The translations under genes and the position numbers were made by a program. A stretch of 64,000 bases of DNA from Candidatus Rubrivivax defluviihabitans (GTDB lineage Bacteria; Pseudomonadota; Gammaproteobacteria; Burkholderiales; Burkholderiaceae_C). The notes beneath the pieces are model-generated. The model searched no databases. It saw nothing but the letters and a program-made list of their open reading frames with translations, and had not been told where the DNA came from. Below, piece by piece: positions 29,101 through 36,341 of the stretch. Numbering within the stretch: the stretch's first letter is position 1; the number at the start of each line of letters is the position of its first letter. The stretch spans positions 62,001 through 126,000 of the forward strand of contig JADJMW010000005.1 of NCBI GenBank assembly GCA_016709385.1, given 5' to 3'.

Positions 29101-29335
29101 CGTCGACGCCGGCGATGCCCTGCAGTGCCTTCTCGATGCGGTTCACCACCTCGCGCTCGGTGGTCTCGGGCGAAGCGCCGGGATAGGCGATATTCACCAC
29201 CAGCACCGGTTGCTCGACGTCGGGGATCTGGTTGACGCGCAGCTTGGACAGCGCGAGCAGGCCCAGGGCCATGAGACCGATGATGATGACGATCATCGCC
29301 ACCGGCCGCTTGATGCTGAAGTCGGAGAGGAACAT
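26123..29335 (-). CDS. RND-family multidrug efflux transporter
   Basis: 1070 residues, standard AcrB/MexF-type length with 12 predicted membrane segments in two halves and two large periplasmic loops. N-terminal FSIKRPVAMIVIIIGLMALGLLAL is typical. The proton-relay aspartates lie in LLGLSLAIGVLIDDAIVVRENIVRHME, and the C-terminal half has MSFIGVIMLMGLVAKNAILLLD. It follows its adaptor by 6 bp; no outer-membrane channel gene is adjacent, so a channel encoded elsewhere is presumably used. Substrate unknown. The last 45 residues are hydrophobic and Arg-rich. Confidence 0.95.
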   Translation of the reverse strand: MFLSDFSIKRPVAMIVIIIGLMALGLLALSKLRVNQIPDVEQPVLVVNIAYPGASPETTEREVVNRIEKALQGIAGVDEVRATAAEGNARLVLVFNFDKDMVEAADEVRNAIGSVRHKLPLEIREPVLQRLDPAAQPIMQLALSSTQQSHAEISRLAEDQLADRFRAIPGVAAVNVGGALRRELSVLLHAEKLREFSVSVTEVVAALRAQNATAPVGKVRGELEDQSIRLVGRIESPAEFEQIVIRRRGNELVRLGQVATVEDGFAELSSISVRNGSPNVSLSITRTREASTVSVAAGVRKLVDEIGATLPAGTKLEVTRDGGREAQDSLDNVIHALVFGAGLTVFVVYLFLNSWRSTLITALSLPTSVVAAFIAVWLAGFTLNFMSLLGLSLAIGVLIDDAIVVRENIVRHMELGEDRRTAALKGTAEIGMAVAATTFSIVAVFVPVAFMPGVSGEWFRPFGLTVVASVLVSLFISFTLDPMLSAYWGDPPGHHQRPRRGISRVLQRFNEWFDHQCDRYGRVIAWALHHRRWMALFALASLVAALALQARFGGSSFLPASDSGTLAIEVRTPASSSLEYARLKVEAAATLARTLPETVATNSNVNPGGGRVYVDIGKSTQRRRSGAEVAAELRTLTARLVGAEYVVLDDLNNGAQKPVQIRFTGADSRQLLDITNRFMDQLRQVPGAVDVGLSEQDPQVEMKIELDRGLANTLGISVNDAAQALRVAFAGVEVGDWVDPSGETRDVAVRLHPDDRVDAGNIERLPIAVSGTNRMVPLEQIATVTMGRGPSQIQHVDGKRTISVAANVQGRSPGEVTADALKLARAMEFPPGYGLELAGASRDQQEVFREMGIALVMGVALMYLILVMQFGSFTAPLAVMLSLPLSLIGVVLALLVTGGTLNLMSFIGVIMLMGLVAKNAILLLDAARVLEHEGVDREEALMAAGRKRLRPILMTTFALIAGMAPVAIGVGEGGEFYRPMAVAIIGGVITSTLLTLLVIPSFYDSIEVARDRALAKFRAREQRWNTALAFVLTLLEAVAALLLLRLLWRLLGGGLARLRRAAPARPAEAG

Positions 29336-29341
29336 GGCGGT

Positions 29342-30499
29342 CTACCGGGTGGCGCCGGCCACGGCAGCGGCGGCGGAGCCGGCGCTGGCGGCCGGGGTGG
29401 CCCATTCGAACGGCTGGCCGTCGACCAGCGTGCTGCCCGGGTTGCGCAGGATGCGGTCGCCGGCGGCCAGCCCGCTCAGCACCGGCCAGTCGCCGCTGCG
29501 CGGGTCTCGCTCGCCCAGCGTGACGGCCACCTTCCTGATGGCCTGCCCGTCCACGCGCCAGACGTACGCCGATTCACCGCTGCGCTGCAGCGCCGTTTCC
29601 GGCACCGCCACCGTCTGCACCGTGCCGGCCTGGATCCGCCCTTCGGCGAACAGCCCCGCCACGCGCGGCGTACCGGCTTGGTCGGCGAAGTCCACCACGA
29701 CCGCGACCTGCCGCGTGGTGGCATTGGCGGTGGCGTCGATGCGGCGCACGCGGCCCGCGAACTCCCGCTCCGGAAAGCCGTTGACGCGGAACTGCACCGC
29801 CTGCCCGGCCTTCAGCTCGTGCATGCGGTCGGCCGACACCAGGCCCTCGAAACGCAGGCTGCCGGGATCGATGACCTTCAGCAGTTCCATGCCCACCTGC
29901 GCCGTGTCGCCGGCCGAGACCTTGCGTTCGCTCACCACGCCGGCGAACGGCGCCCGCACCTCGGTGCGGCGCAGCTGCTGGCGCGCGGTCGCCGAGCGTG
30001 AACGCGCCGCCACCAGGTCGCTCTGCGCATTGTTGCGCCGCACCTCGGCGTCTTCCAGCGCCTGCGTCGAGGTCATGCCCTGGGCCTGCAAGGTCTTCAG
30101 CCGCTGCACCTGGCGCTCGGCCTGCTCGAAAGCCTGGTTCGCCGCGCGCACGGTCTCGTCGGCCGAGGCCAGGCTGTCGCGGATGGCGGTGTCGTCCAGC
30201 CGCACCAGCAGCTCGCCGGCGCGCACCGGCTCGCCGTTGTCCTTGAGCACCTGCAGCACCACCGCCGAAACCTCGGCGCGCAGGTCGGCGCGGCGCTCGG
30301 GTTCCAGCGAGCCGGTGATCACGGGTCCGCCGGACTGGCCGCCGGCGTTGACGGTGCGCAGGTCCTCCGCCGAGATCAGCAGCACGGTCGGCGCTGCCGC
30401 AGGCTGTGCGGGAGTGCCCGGCGCGGCAGAACCGCCGTCGGGTTTGCCGCAGGCGGCCAGCAAGGCGGCAGCGAAGAGGGTGATGAAGATGTGGCGCAT
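29342..30499 (-). CDS. RND efflux periplasmic adaptor lipoprotein
   Basis: 385 residues. The lipoprotein signal is MRHIFITLFAAALLAACGK with lipobox L-A-A-C at about residue 17. The adaptor core has GSLEPERRADLRAEVSAVVLQVLKDNGEPVRAGELLVRLDD, a coiled-coil hairpin (about 120-175), then APFAGVVSERKVSAGDTAQVGMELLKVID. The ATG at 30499 is chosen because it begins the lipoprotein signal. It precedes the transporter by 6 bp in a two-gene operon, and the promoter lies in the divergent region at 30500-30844. Confidence 0.93.
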   Translation of the reverse strand: MRHIFITLFAAALLAACGKPDGGSAAPGTPAQPAAAPTVLLISAEDLRTVNAGGQSGGPVITGSLEPERRADLRAEVSAVVLQVLKDNGEPVRAGELLVRLDDTAIRDSLASADETVRAANQAFEQAERQVQRLKTLQAQGMTSTQALEDAEVRRNNAQSDLVAARSRSATARQQLRRTEVRAPFAGVVSERKVSAGDTAQVGMELLKVIDPGSLRFEGLVSADRMHELKAGQAVQFRVNGFPEREFAGRVRRIDATANATTRQVAVVVDFADQAGTPRVAGLFAEGRIQAGTVQTVAVPETALQRSGESAYVWRVDGQAIRKVAVTLGERDPRSGDWPVLSGLAAGDRILRNPGSTLVDGQPFEWATPAASAGSAAAAVAGATR

Positions 30500-30844
30500 G
30501 GTTGAACGGGCGCCACGGCTTGCGGCGCCCGTCTGCAATGAATCAAGGCCGCAAGCGTAACCGGCTCTGGCGGACCGGGCATGACAGGTGCGACCAAAGT
30601 CCCGATTCGCGGTGCCAACGGCCGCCGGGCCGGGCCGATAACCCCGTGCAGCAGCGGAGCGCAGCGCACGATTTGAAGGCGGTGATGTCGGCCACGTGGC
30701 CCGGGTCGACAGACTCGATCGGCACGACCACCCTGCGCGATGCAGCGCTGGGGAGGGGTAGGCATAATCGATGCGAGCGCGCCGATGAACGGCTCGCCGC
30801 CGCGGGGCCAGGCTCGCGTTCACCGCGCTACAGGAGCATGCATC
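30500..30844. promoter_or_regulatory. Divergent control region with an inverted repeat upstream of the efflux operon
   Basis: 345 bp without a gene, between the leftward efflux operon and a rightward lipoprotein gene. GGGCGCC at 30508-30514 and GGCGCCC at 30524-30530 form an inverted repeat 9 bp from the adaptor start, which could be a repressor operator or a 5'-leader hairpin. No regulator gene for the pump is adjacent. Confidence 0.4.
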
Positions 30845-31480
30845 ATGGGTTTGCGTTCGACATGGGTCTGGGCCGCCGTTGCGCTTGCAGCGCTGGTCTC
30901 CGGCTGCGAGACCACCACCCTCCGGTCGGCGTGGTTCGACACCGAATTCACCGGCCCGCCGATGCGCAAGATCGTGGTGCTCGGCGGCGGCATCAGTTCC
31001 ACCGACAGCAGGGTCTTCGAGGACCAGTTCGTCGAGAAGCTGCGTGCGGCGGGCGTCGACGCCGTCGCCGGATACACCCTCGGACTGGGCGACGACAAGC
31101 TGGGCAACGACGCCTTCGCCGCCAAGGTGAACGACACCGGCGCGCAGGGCCTGCTGCTGGTCAGGCTGCTGGGCGTGGATACGCGCACACAGGTCACGAC
31201 CACCATGGTGCAAGGCGGCATGGGTTGGGGACACGGGCCCTGGGGGGGGCCGTGGGCGGCCGGGGGCACCTCGATGCGCACCTTGGTCCCGGTGCAGCAT
31301 GTCACCCAGTACGACGTCGCCGCGGTGGAGACCAAGCTCTTCCAGGTGCAGACCAGGCAGGTGGTGTGGGCCGCCACCACGAGCACGCAGAACCCGCGCA
31401 CGGTGGCGCGCGAGACGCCGGCCTTTGCCGACCTCATCATCGGCCAGCTGGCCAGCCGCAACATCATCGAGCGCAAATAG
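30845..31480 (+). CDS. Small outer-membrane-type lipoprotein of unknown function
   Basis: 211 residues. Signal MGLRSTWVWAAVALAALVSGCE with lipobox L-V-S-G-C at about residue 21. The mature part has MRKIVVLGGGISSTDSRVFEDQFVEKLRAAGVDAVAGYTL, the style of DUF4136-like or TolB-N-like lipoproteins, but no firm family is recognised. A Gly/Trp-rich loop (MGWGHGPWGGPWAAGG) interrupts the middle. AGGAG lies about 9 nt before the ATG. It precedes the two-component pair by 67 bp and may share its transcript. Confidence 0.7.
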   Translation: MGLRSTWVWAAVALAALVSGCETTTLRSAWFDTEFTGPPMRKIVVLGGGISSTDSRVFEDQFVEKLRAAGVDAVAGYTLGLGDDKLGNDAFAAKVNDTGAQGLLLVRLLGVDTRTQVTTTMVQGGMGWGHGPWGGPWAAGGTSMRTLVPVQHVTQYDVAAVETKLFQVQTRQVVWAATTSTQNPRTVARETPAFADLIIGQLASRNIIERK

Positions 31481-31547
31481 CGCCACGCCGCCGGTTGCGC
31501 GCGCGGCGGAGCCGCCTGCCCGGCTGGACGACCCGCCCCGACTCCGC

Positions 31548-32255
31548 ATGCGCCTGCTGCTCGTCGAAGACGACCGCCTGATCGGCGACGTGCTGCGCAG
31601 CGCACTGCGCCTGGAGGGCCATGCGGTGGACTGGGTGCGCGACGCGGCGGCCGCGCGGTCGGCGCTGGCCGGCGAGCGCTTCGACCTGGTTCTGCTCGAC
31701 CTGGGCCTGCCCGAAGGCGGCACGCCGGGGTCGCCGGCCGGTGGCGGCGGCGGTGGCCTGGGCGTGCTGAGCTGGCTGCGCGGCCGGCGCGACGCCACGC
31801 CGGTGATCGTGCTCACCGCACGCGACGGCCCGGGGGACCGCGTGGCGGGCCTGGACGGCGGCGCCGACGACTACCTCGTCAAGCCCTTCGACCTGGACGA
31901 GCTGAGCGCGCGCATGCGCGCCGTGCAGCGCCGCCACAGCGGGCGCGCGCAGACGGCGTTGCAGCACGGCGGCGTGCGCCTGGACCCGGCGACGCGCCAG
32001 GTGACGCTGGACGGTGCGCCGCTGCTCCTGTCGGCGCGCGAATTCGCGGTGCTCCAGGCGCTGATGGAGCGCCCGGGCGCGATGCTGTCCCGCGCGCAAA
32101 TCGAAGACCGCCTCTACGGCTGGGGCGATGCGGTCGAGAGCAACGCGGTCCCGGTCTACATCCACCAGTTGCGGCGCAAGCTCGGCAGCGGCTTCATCCG
32201 CAACGTGCGCGGGTTGGGCTACTGCGTCGGCGACGCGGCGGGCAGCCCCGAGTGA
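31548..32255 (+). CDS. OmpR/PhoB-type response regulator (QseB-like)
   Basis: 235 residues. Receiver domain with acidic DD at 8-9, phospho-acceptor D51 in LVLLDLGLPEGG, the switch Thr in PVIVLTARDG and Lys in DDYLVKPFD. The winged-helix effector covers about 140-230 (LSAREFAVLQALMERPG, HQLRRKLGSGFIRNVRGLGY). Odd: about 12 extra Gly/Pro/Ser residues (about 57-70) sit in the loop right after the phosphorylation site, where relatives have only LDGLEVL. It overlaps the kinase gene by 4 bp (GTGA). Confidence 0.93.
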   Translation: MRLLLVEDDRLIGDVLRSALRLEGHAVDWVRDAAAARSALAGERFDLVLLDLGLPEGGTPGSPAGGGGGGLGVLSWLRGRRDATPVIVLTARDGPGDRVAGLDGGADDYLVKPFDLDELSARMRAVQRRHSGRAQTALQHGGVRLDPATRQVTLDGAPLLLSAREFAVLQALMERPGAMLSRAQIEDRLYGWGDAVESNAVPVYIHQLRRKLGSGFIRNVRGLGYCVGDAAGSPE

Positions 32256-33595
32256 ACTCGATCCGCAACCGGCTGCTGGTGTCGCTGTTCGCGCTGCTGG
32301 CTCTGGCCACGCTGGTGATGGGCGGGCTGACCTACCGCAACGTGCTCGCCGAGGCCGAGACGCTGTCGGACTACCAGTTGCGGCAGATGGCGCTGTCGCT
32401 GCGCGACCAGGGCGAGATCGCGCCGGCCCAGGCCGGCGCGATGGCCGACGAAGAGCTCGAATTCGTGGTCCAGATCTGGACCGTCGACGGTCGCGTGATC
32501 TATGCCACGCGGCCGCACAGCGCATTGCCGTCGCGGGCCGTGCTCGGATTCGCGGACATCGCCGTCGCCGGCCAGACCTGGCGCACCTTCAGCGTGGCCA
32601 CGTCGGGCCGCGTGATCCAGGTCGCGCAGCCGCGCCAGGTGCGCCGCGCGCTGGCCGCGCGTGCCGCCTGGCGCGGCGTGCTGCCCATGCTGCTGGCCGC
32701 GCCAGTGATGCTGGTGCTGGCCGGCTGGCTCGTGGCGCGGGCCCTGCGGCCGCTGCGCCGCGTGGCCGACGAAGTGCGGCGCCGCGACGAGCAGTCGCTC
32801 GCGCCCCTGCCCGCCGCCGGGCTGCCCGACGAGGTGGCGCCGCTGGTGAAGGCGCTCAACACTTTGTTGGCTCGGCTGCAGCACGCGCTGGGTACGCAGC
32901 GCGCCTTCGTCGCCGACGCGGCGCACGAACTGCGTTCGCCCTTGACCGCGCTGCGGCTGCAGTTGCAGCTGCAAGGGCGCGCGCGCGACGACGCCACGCG
33001 CAACGAAGCCACGCAAGGGCTGGCGGCAAGCATCGAGCGTGCGAGCCGGCTGGTCGAGCAGTTGCTCGCGCTGGCGCGCAACGAACCCGGTGCCGCGGCC
33101 ACCACGCGGGCCACGCTGGACCTGGGCGCGCTGGTGCGCGATGCACTGGCCGACGTGCACACACTCGCCAAGCAGCGCGGCAGCAGCGTCGAACTGGTGC
33201 CCGGCCCGCTGGTCAGCGTGCAGGGCGATGGCGTGGCGCTGGCCCTGCTGGTGCGCAACCTGGCCGACAACGCGCTGCGCTATGCGCCGCCGGGGGCGAA
33301 GGTCGAGTTGCGCGTGCTGCAGGAAGGCGCCCACCCGCTGTTGCTGGTGGACGATACCGGCCCGGGCATCCCGGCCGAGGAACGCGAGCGGGTCTTCGAC
33401 CGGTTTCACCGCCGCGCCAGCGGCGACGAAACCGGCAGCGGACTGGGACTGGCGATCGTGCGCAGCATCTCCGAACGCCATGGTGCCGAGGTCATGCTGG
33501 GCGACTCCCCGCTCGGCGGTCTGCGCGTGACGGTGCGCTTCGCGCCTGCGGTGGCCAGCCCCTTGCCGGCCCGCGGGCCCGGGGCCACGGCTTAA
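32252..33595 (+). CDS. Sensor histidine kinase (QseC/TctE type)
   Basis: 447 residues. An N-terminal membrane segment (LLVSLFALLALATLVMGGL), a periplasmic part of about 120 residues, a second segment (LPMLLAAPVMLVLAGWLVA) and a HAMP-like linker. The phospho-acceptor His is in FVADAAHELRSPLTALRLQL. ATPase boxes: N in NLADNALRYAPPGA, G1 in DDTGPGIPAEERERVF, and G2 in GSGLGLAIVRSI. Inner membrane. It forms an operon with the overlapping regulator and precedes a DegP-type protease, so envelope stress is a plausible signal (inference). It starts with GTG. Confidence 0.93.
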   Translation: MNSIRNRLLVSLFALLALATLVMGGLTYRNVLAEAETLSDYQLRQMALSLRDQGEIAPAQAGAMADEELEFVVQIWTVDGRVIYATRPHSALPSRAVLGFADIAVAGQTWRTFSVATSGRVIQVAQPRQVRRALAARAAWRGVLPMLLAAPVMLVLAGWLVARALRPLRRVADEVRRRDEQSLAPLPAAGLPDEVAPLVKALNTLLARLQHALGTQRAFVADAAHELRSPLTALRLQLQLQGRARDDATRNEATQGLAASIERASRLVEQLLALARNEPGAAATTRATLDLGALVRDALADVHTLAKQRGSSVELVPGPLVSVQGDGVALALLVRNLADNALRYAPPGAKVELRVLQEGAHPLLLVDDTGPGIPAEERERVFDRFHRRASGDETGSGLGLAIVRSISERHGAEVMLGDSPLGGLRVTVRFAPAVASPLPARGPGATA

Positions 33596-33638
33596 CGCTC
33601 GCTTCATCTTCGGCTAACGCAGCCCTCATCCGGGCTGC
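33591..33638 (+). promoter_or_regulatory. Direct repeat and hairpin between the kinase and degP-like gene
   Basis: TAACGC occurs at 33593-33598 and 33615-33620, 22 bp apart (two helical turns), the spacing and head-to-tail form of OmpR-family operators. Right after it, GCAGCCC at 33619-33625 and GGGCTGC at 33632-33638 form a 7-bp stem with a 6-nt loop, a possible terminator of the kinase transcript or attenuator. Regulation of the protease by the adjacent pair is inferred. Confidence 0.4.
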
Positions 33639-33690
33639 GTATCGTTTCTCGCATGGGGGGCCATCGCCTCCTGCACGAGAAGGACACACC

Positions 33691-35301
33691 ATGAAGACAC
33701 GAGTTCGACACACCGCCTTGCTCGCCGCCGGTGCCCTGGCCGGCGGAGCCGCTGCCGCCATCGGGCTGGGCCATACGGCCTGGTTCGGCGCCGAGAAGCC
33801 CGTGGCCGCGGCAGTCGGCAGCATGAGCACCAGCGAGAGCGCTGCGTCCACCGATGCCGCTCGCGCTGCGCCCATCGATGTCGCCGCTGAGGCACCCACC
33901 GATGCCGCCATCGCCATCGCCACCGCGGCCACCGTGCCCACGGCGGCACCCATGGCGGCGGCAGGCGACATGCCCGACTTTCGCGCCATCGTGCGCCGCA
34001 ACGGTCCGGCCGTGGTCGGCGTCACCGTCTCGGGCGTGCAGCGTGCCGGCGACGACGAGCACGGCCAGCCGCAGCAGCCCGACGAGGACGAAGACCCGGA
34101 TCAGCCCTTCTTCCGCGGCCTGCCCGGCGGCGACCCGCGCGGCCGCGCGAACCCGCAGCAGCCGTTCCGCGGCCAGGGCTCGGGCTTCATCGTCAGCGCC
34201 GACGGCCTGATCCTGACCAATGCGCATGTGGTGCGCAATGCCGGCGAAGTCATCGTCAAGCTCAGCGACCGCCGCGAGTACGTGGCCAAGGTGCTGGGCA
34301 GCGACCCGGTGACCGACGTCGCGGTGCTGAGCATAGCCGCCAAGAACCTGCCGACGGTTCAGCTCGGCGACCCGAGCCGCCTCGAGGTGGGCGACCACGT
34401 GCTGGCCATCGGCGCGCCCTACGGCCTGGAACAGACCGCCACCCAAGGCATCGTCAGCGCCAAGGGGCGTTCGCTGCCGGGCGACTCGGTGGTGCCTTTC
34501 ATCCAGACCGACGCCGCCGTCAACCCGGGTAACTCGGGCGGGCCGCTGTTCGACGCCCAGGGCCGCGTGGTCGGCATCAACGCGCAGATTTATTCCCGCA
34601 GCGGCGGCTTCCAGGGGCTGAGCTTCGCGATCCCGATCGATGTGGCGCTGAAGATCAAGGACCAGATCGTCGCCACCGGCAAGGCCAGCCACGCCAGGCT
34701 CGGCGTTTCGGTGCAGGACGTGAATCAGGCGCTGGCCGAATCTTTCGGCATGCCGGCCCCTGCCGGCGCGCTCGTATCGAGCATCTCGCGCGGCAGCGCC
34801 GCCGCCGCCGCGGGCCTGCAGCCCGGCGACGTGATCCTGGAGGTGGCGGGCCAGCCGATCGCAAGCGCCGGCGGACTGTCCAGCGCCATCGGGCTGTCGA
34901 CGCCCGGCGAGCGTGTCAAGCTCAAGGTGTGGCGGGAACGCGCGGCGCGCGAACTCGACGTGCGCCTGGGCGGTACTGGCGAAGCCGAACAACAAGCCGC
35001 GAATGGCGACCCCGCCACAAGCGGCCCTCGCCTCGGACTGGCCCTGCGTCCGCTGTCGCCACAGGAGCGCAGCAGCGCCGGTGTCGAACAGGGCATGGTG
35101 GTCGAGTCCGTGTCGGGCGCGGCGGCCCGGGCCGGCATCCAGGCCGGCGACGTGGTGCTGGCGATCGACGGCAAGCCCTTGCAGTCGATCGAGCAGGTTC
35201 GCACCGTGATGCAGGCCAAGCCCAAGGTCGTTGCGCTGCTGGTGCAGCGCGGCGGCGAGAAGATTTTCGTGCCGGTGCGGCAGGGCGCCCCGCTTTCGTG
35301 A
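33691..35301 (+). CDS. degP: DegP/HtrA-type periplasmic serine protease
   Basis: 536 residues. N-terminal segment LLAAGALAGGAAAAIGLG is a signal or anchor; then an Ala/Thr/Pro-rich linker to about residue 90. Trypsin-like domain with the triad His in LTNAHVV, Asp in DPVTDVAVLS and Ser in VNPGNSGGPLFD. Two PDZ domains, about 335-425 and 445-530 (RLGVSVQDVNQALAESF; GIQAGDVVLAIDGKPLQSIEQV). Known role: degrades or refolds damaged periplasmic proteins. ATG 33691 has GAGAAGG upstream. It lies 95 bp after the kinase gene. The long low-complexity linker is unusual in length. Confidence 0.95.
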   Translation: MKTRVRHTALLAAGALAGGAAAAIGLGHTAWFGAEKPVAAAVGSMSTSESAASTDAARAAPIDVAAEAPTDAAIAIATAATVPTAAPMAAAGDMPDFRAIVRRNGPAVVGVTVSGVQRAGDDEHGQPQQPDEDEDPDQPFFRGLPGGDPRGRANPQQPFRGQGSGFIVSADGLILTNAHVVRNAGEVIVKLSDRREYVAKVLGSDPVTDVAVLSIAAKNLPTVQLGDPSRLEVGDHVLAIGAPYGLEQTATQGIVSAKGRSLPGDSVVPFIQTDAAVNPGNSGGPLFDAQGRVVGINAQIYSRSGGFQGLSFAIPIDVALKIKDQIVATGKASHARLGVSVQDVNQALAESFGMPAPAGALVSSISRGSAAAAAGLQPGDVILEVAGQPIASAGGLSSAIGLSTPGERVKLKVWRERAARELDVRLGGTGEAEQQAANGDPATSGPRLGLALRPLSPQERSSAGVEQGMVVESVSGAAARAGIQAGDVVLAIDGKPLQSIEQVRTVMQAKPKVVALLVQRGGEKIFVPVRQGAPLS

Positions 35302-35318
35302 GGCGCGGCAGGCGCCGG

Positions 35319-35373
35319 ACTATGCCAAAGTCCAGTTCCCACCGACGCGGCAACTCGGTAAGGTGCGGCTGAC
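35319..35373 (+). promoter_or_regulatory. Conserved activator-box promoter, copy 1
   Basis: Box ACTATGCCAAAGTCCAG at 35319-35335, then -35-like TTCCCA at 35336-35341, a 17-bp spacer and -10-like TAAGGT at 35359-35364. Nine nt later comes ATG 35374. The same layout recurs at 43547, 53356 and 62365. The box is directly upstream of the -35, the position of a class II activator site; the likely activator is the FixJ-type regulator at 42809 (inference). Confidence 0.75.
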
Positions 35374-35667
35374 ATGGAATCGATCCGGGTGACTGCGGTG
35401 GACGACACAGGTCCGATGCGCGTGGCCCTCGGTCGCCGGATGCGGCCGGCGTCATCACAACGCCACTCGCGGCGAGCGACTGTTTTCCAGAGCCGGCTAT
35501 CCTCGGCACTGCAGGCGCGGCGCCTGTCTGGCGATTGCATCAGCAGCTTGACCGAGATGGGCTGGATCGAAAGCGGACACCCGTTCAACGCCATGCGGAG
35601 TGAATTTGCATGCCACCGGCAGTACCAGTCGCTGACGCGTACCGCCGGCAGTGAGCAAAATCTATGA
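35374..35667 (+). pseudogene. Remnant of a receiver-domain gene
   Basis: The first 24 codons (MESIRVTAVDDTGPMRVALG and on) match the intact receiver at 53411 (MQSILVAVVDDEVHVRVALG and on) at 14 of 24 residues without gaps, including the DD acidic pair. After that the similarity is lost except for a short patch near 35505-35525. The frame stays open for 97 codons but lacks the phospho-acceptor and lysine segments. Its promoter is intact, so it may now serve only as a leader to the SYLF lipoprotein gene. Confidence 0.65.
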
Positions 35668-35693
35668 CAGTCAACCACAGAAAGACTCGCCAC

Positions 35694-36269
35694 ATGAACA
35701 AGAGAAACTTCATCGCCACCGGCGCCTCACTGGCGGCCGTGGCCCTTCTGGCCGCTGGATGCACCACCACGGGCGGCGCCTCGGGCGATCCGGCCGCGCA
35801 GCGCCAGGCCATCGATGCCGCGGCCGACAGCGCGCTGTCGCGCCTGTACGCACAAGCCGCCGGCTCGCGGGAACTCGTCGCCTCGTCGCGTGGCATGCTC
35901 GTTTTCCCGAACTTCGTCTCGGCCGGCTTCGTGGTCGGGGGCGCGTCCGGCCAGGGCGTGATGCGCAAGGGCGGCAAGTCCACCACCTACCATCGCATGA
36001 CCGAAGGGTCTGTCGGGTTTCTCGCGGGTGCGCAATCGCAGGCCGTCTTCATCTTGTTCATGACCGACGATGCGCTCAAGCGTTTCGAGGCCAGCACGGG
36101 TTGGACGGCCGGTGTGGATGGCTCGGTGACCCTGCTCACCGTGGGTGCCGATGCCCGTGTGACGACGCTGACTGGTCAGCAGCCCGTCATCGGATTCGTC
36201 TTGACCAACAGCGGATTGATGGCCAGCGCAAGCCTGAATGGCAGCCGCATCACGCCGCTCGGTATCTAG
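35694..36269 (+). CDS. SYLF/YSC84-domain lipoprotein
   Basis: 191 residues. Lipoprotein signal MNKRNFIATGASLAAVALLAAGC, lipobox L-A-A-G-C near residue 23. The Ysc84/SYLF lipid-binding domain fills the rest: SRELVASSRGMLVFPNFVSAGFVVGG, SGQGVMRKGG, YHRMTEGSVGFLAGAQSQAVFILFMT, and FVLTNSGLMASASLNGSRITPL. ATG 35694 is chosen because it starts the signal. It probably sits in the envelope and binds phosphoinositide-like or other anionic lipids, as known for the fold. First intact gene after promoter copy 1. Confidence 0.9.
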   Translation: MNKRNFIATGASLAAVALLAAGCTTTGGASGDPAAQRQAIDAAADSALSRLYAQAAGSRELVASSRGMLVFPNFVSAGFVVGGASGQGVMRKGGKSTTYHRMTEGSVGFLAGAQSQAVFILFMTDDALKRFEASTGWTAGVDGSVTLLTVGADARVTTLTGQQPVIGFVLTNSGLMASASLNGSRITPLGI

Positions 36270-36341
36270 CTCAATCCTGCCTGACCCGGCGCGCGGCGTG
36301 GGTGAACCCCTCGGCGGCGCGACCGGGCGTGGGAGCGGGCC

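Noticed and set aside
26540..30001. A 1153-codon open frame on the + strand opposite the efflux transporter
   Set aside because: Antisense to the RND operon with low-complexity His/Arg/Asp composition; not a gene.
30580..30620. Possible fifth activator box (CGACCAAAGTCC) upstream of the lipoprotein at 30845
   Set aside because: Only CCAAAGTCC matches; the ACTAT half, the -35 and the 17-bp-spaced -10 are missing.
29342..31816. Extension of the efflux adaptor to an 824-residue protein
   Set aside because: The upstream part is antisense to the lipoprotein and regulator genes; the lipoprotein signal starting at 30499 marks the true start.
32128..33690. Extension of the DegP-type protease upstream in frame
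   Set aside because: The extension overlaps the regulator and kinase genes in another frame; ATG 33691 has a ribosome-binding site and begins the signal segment.
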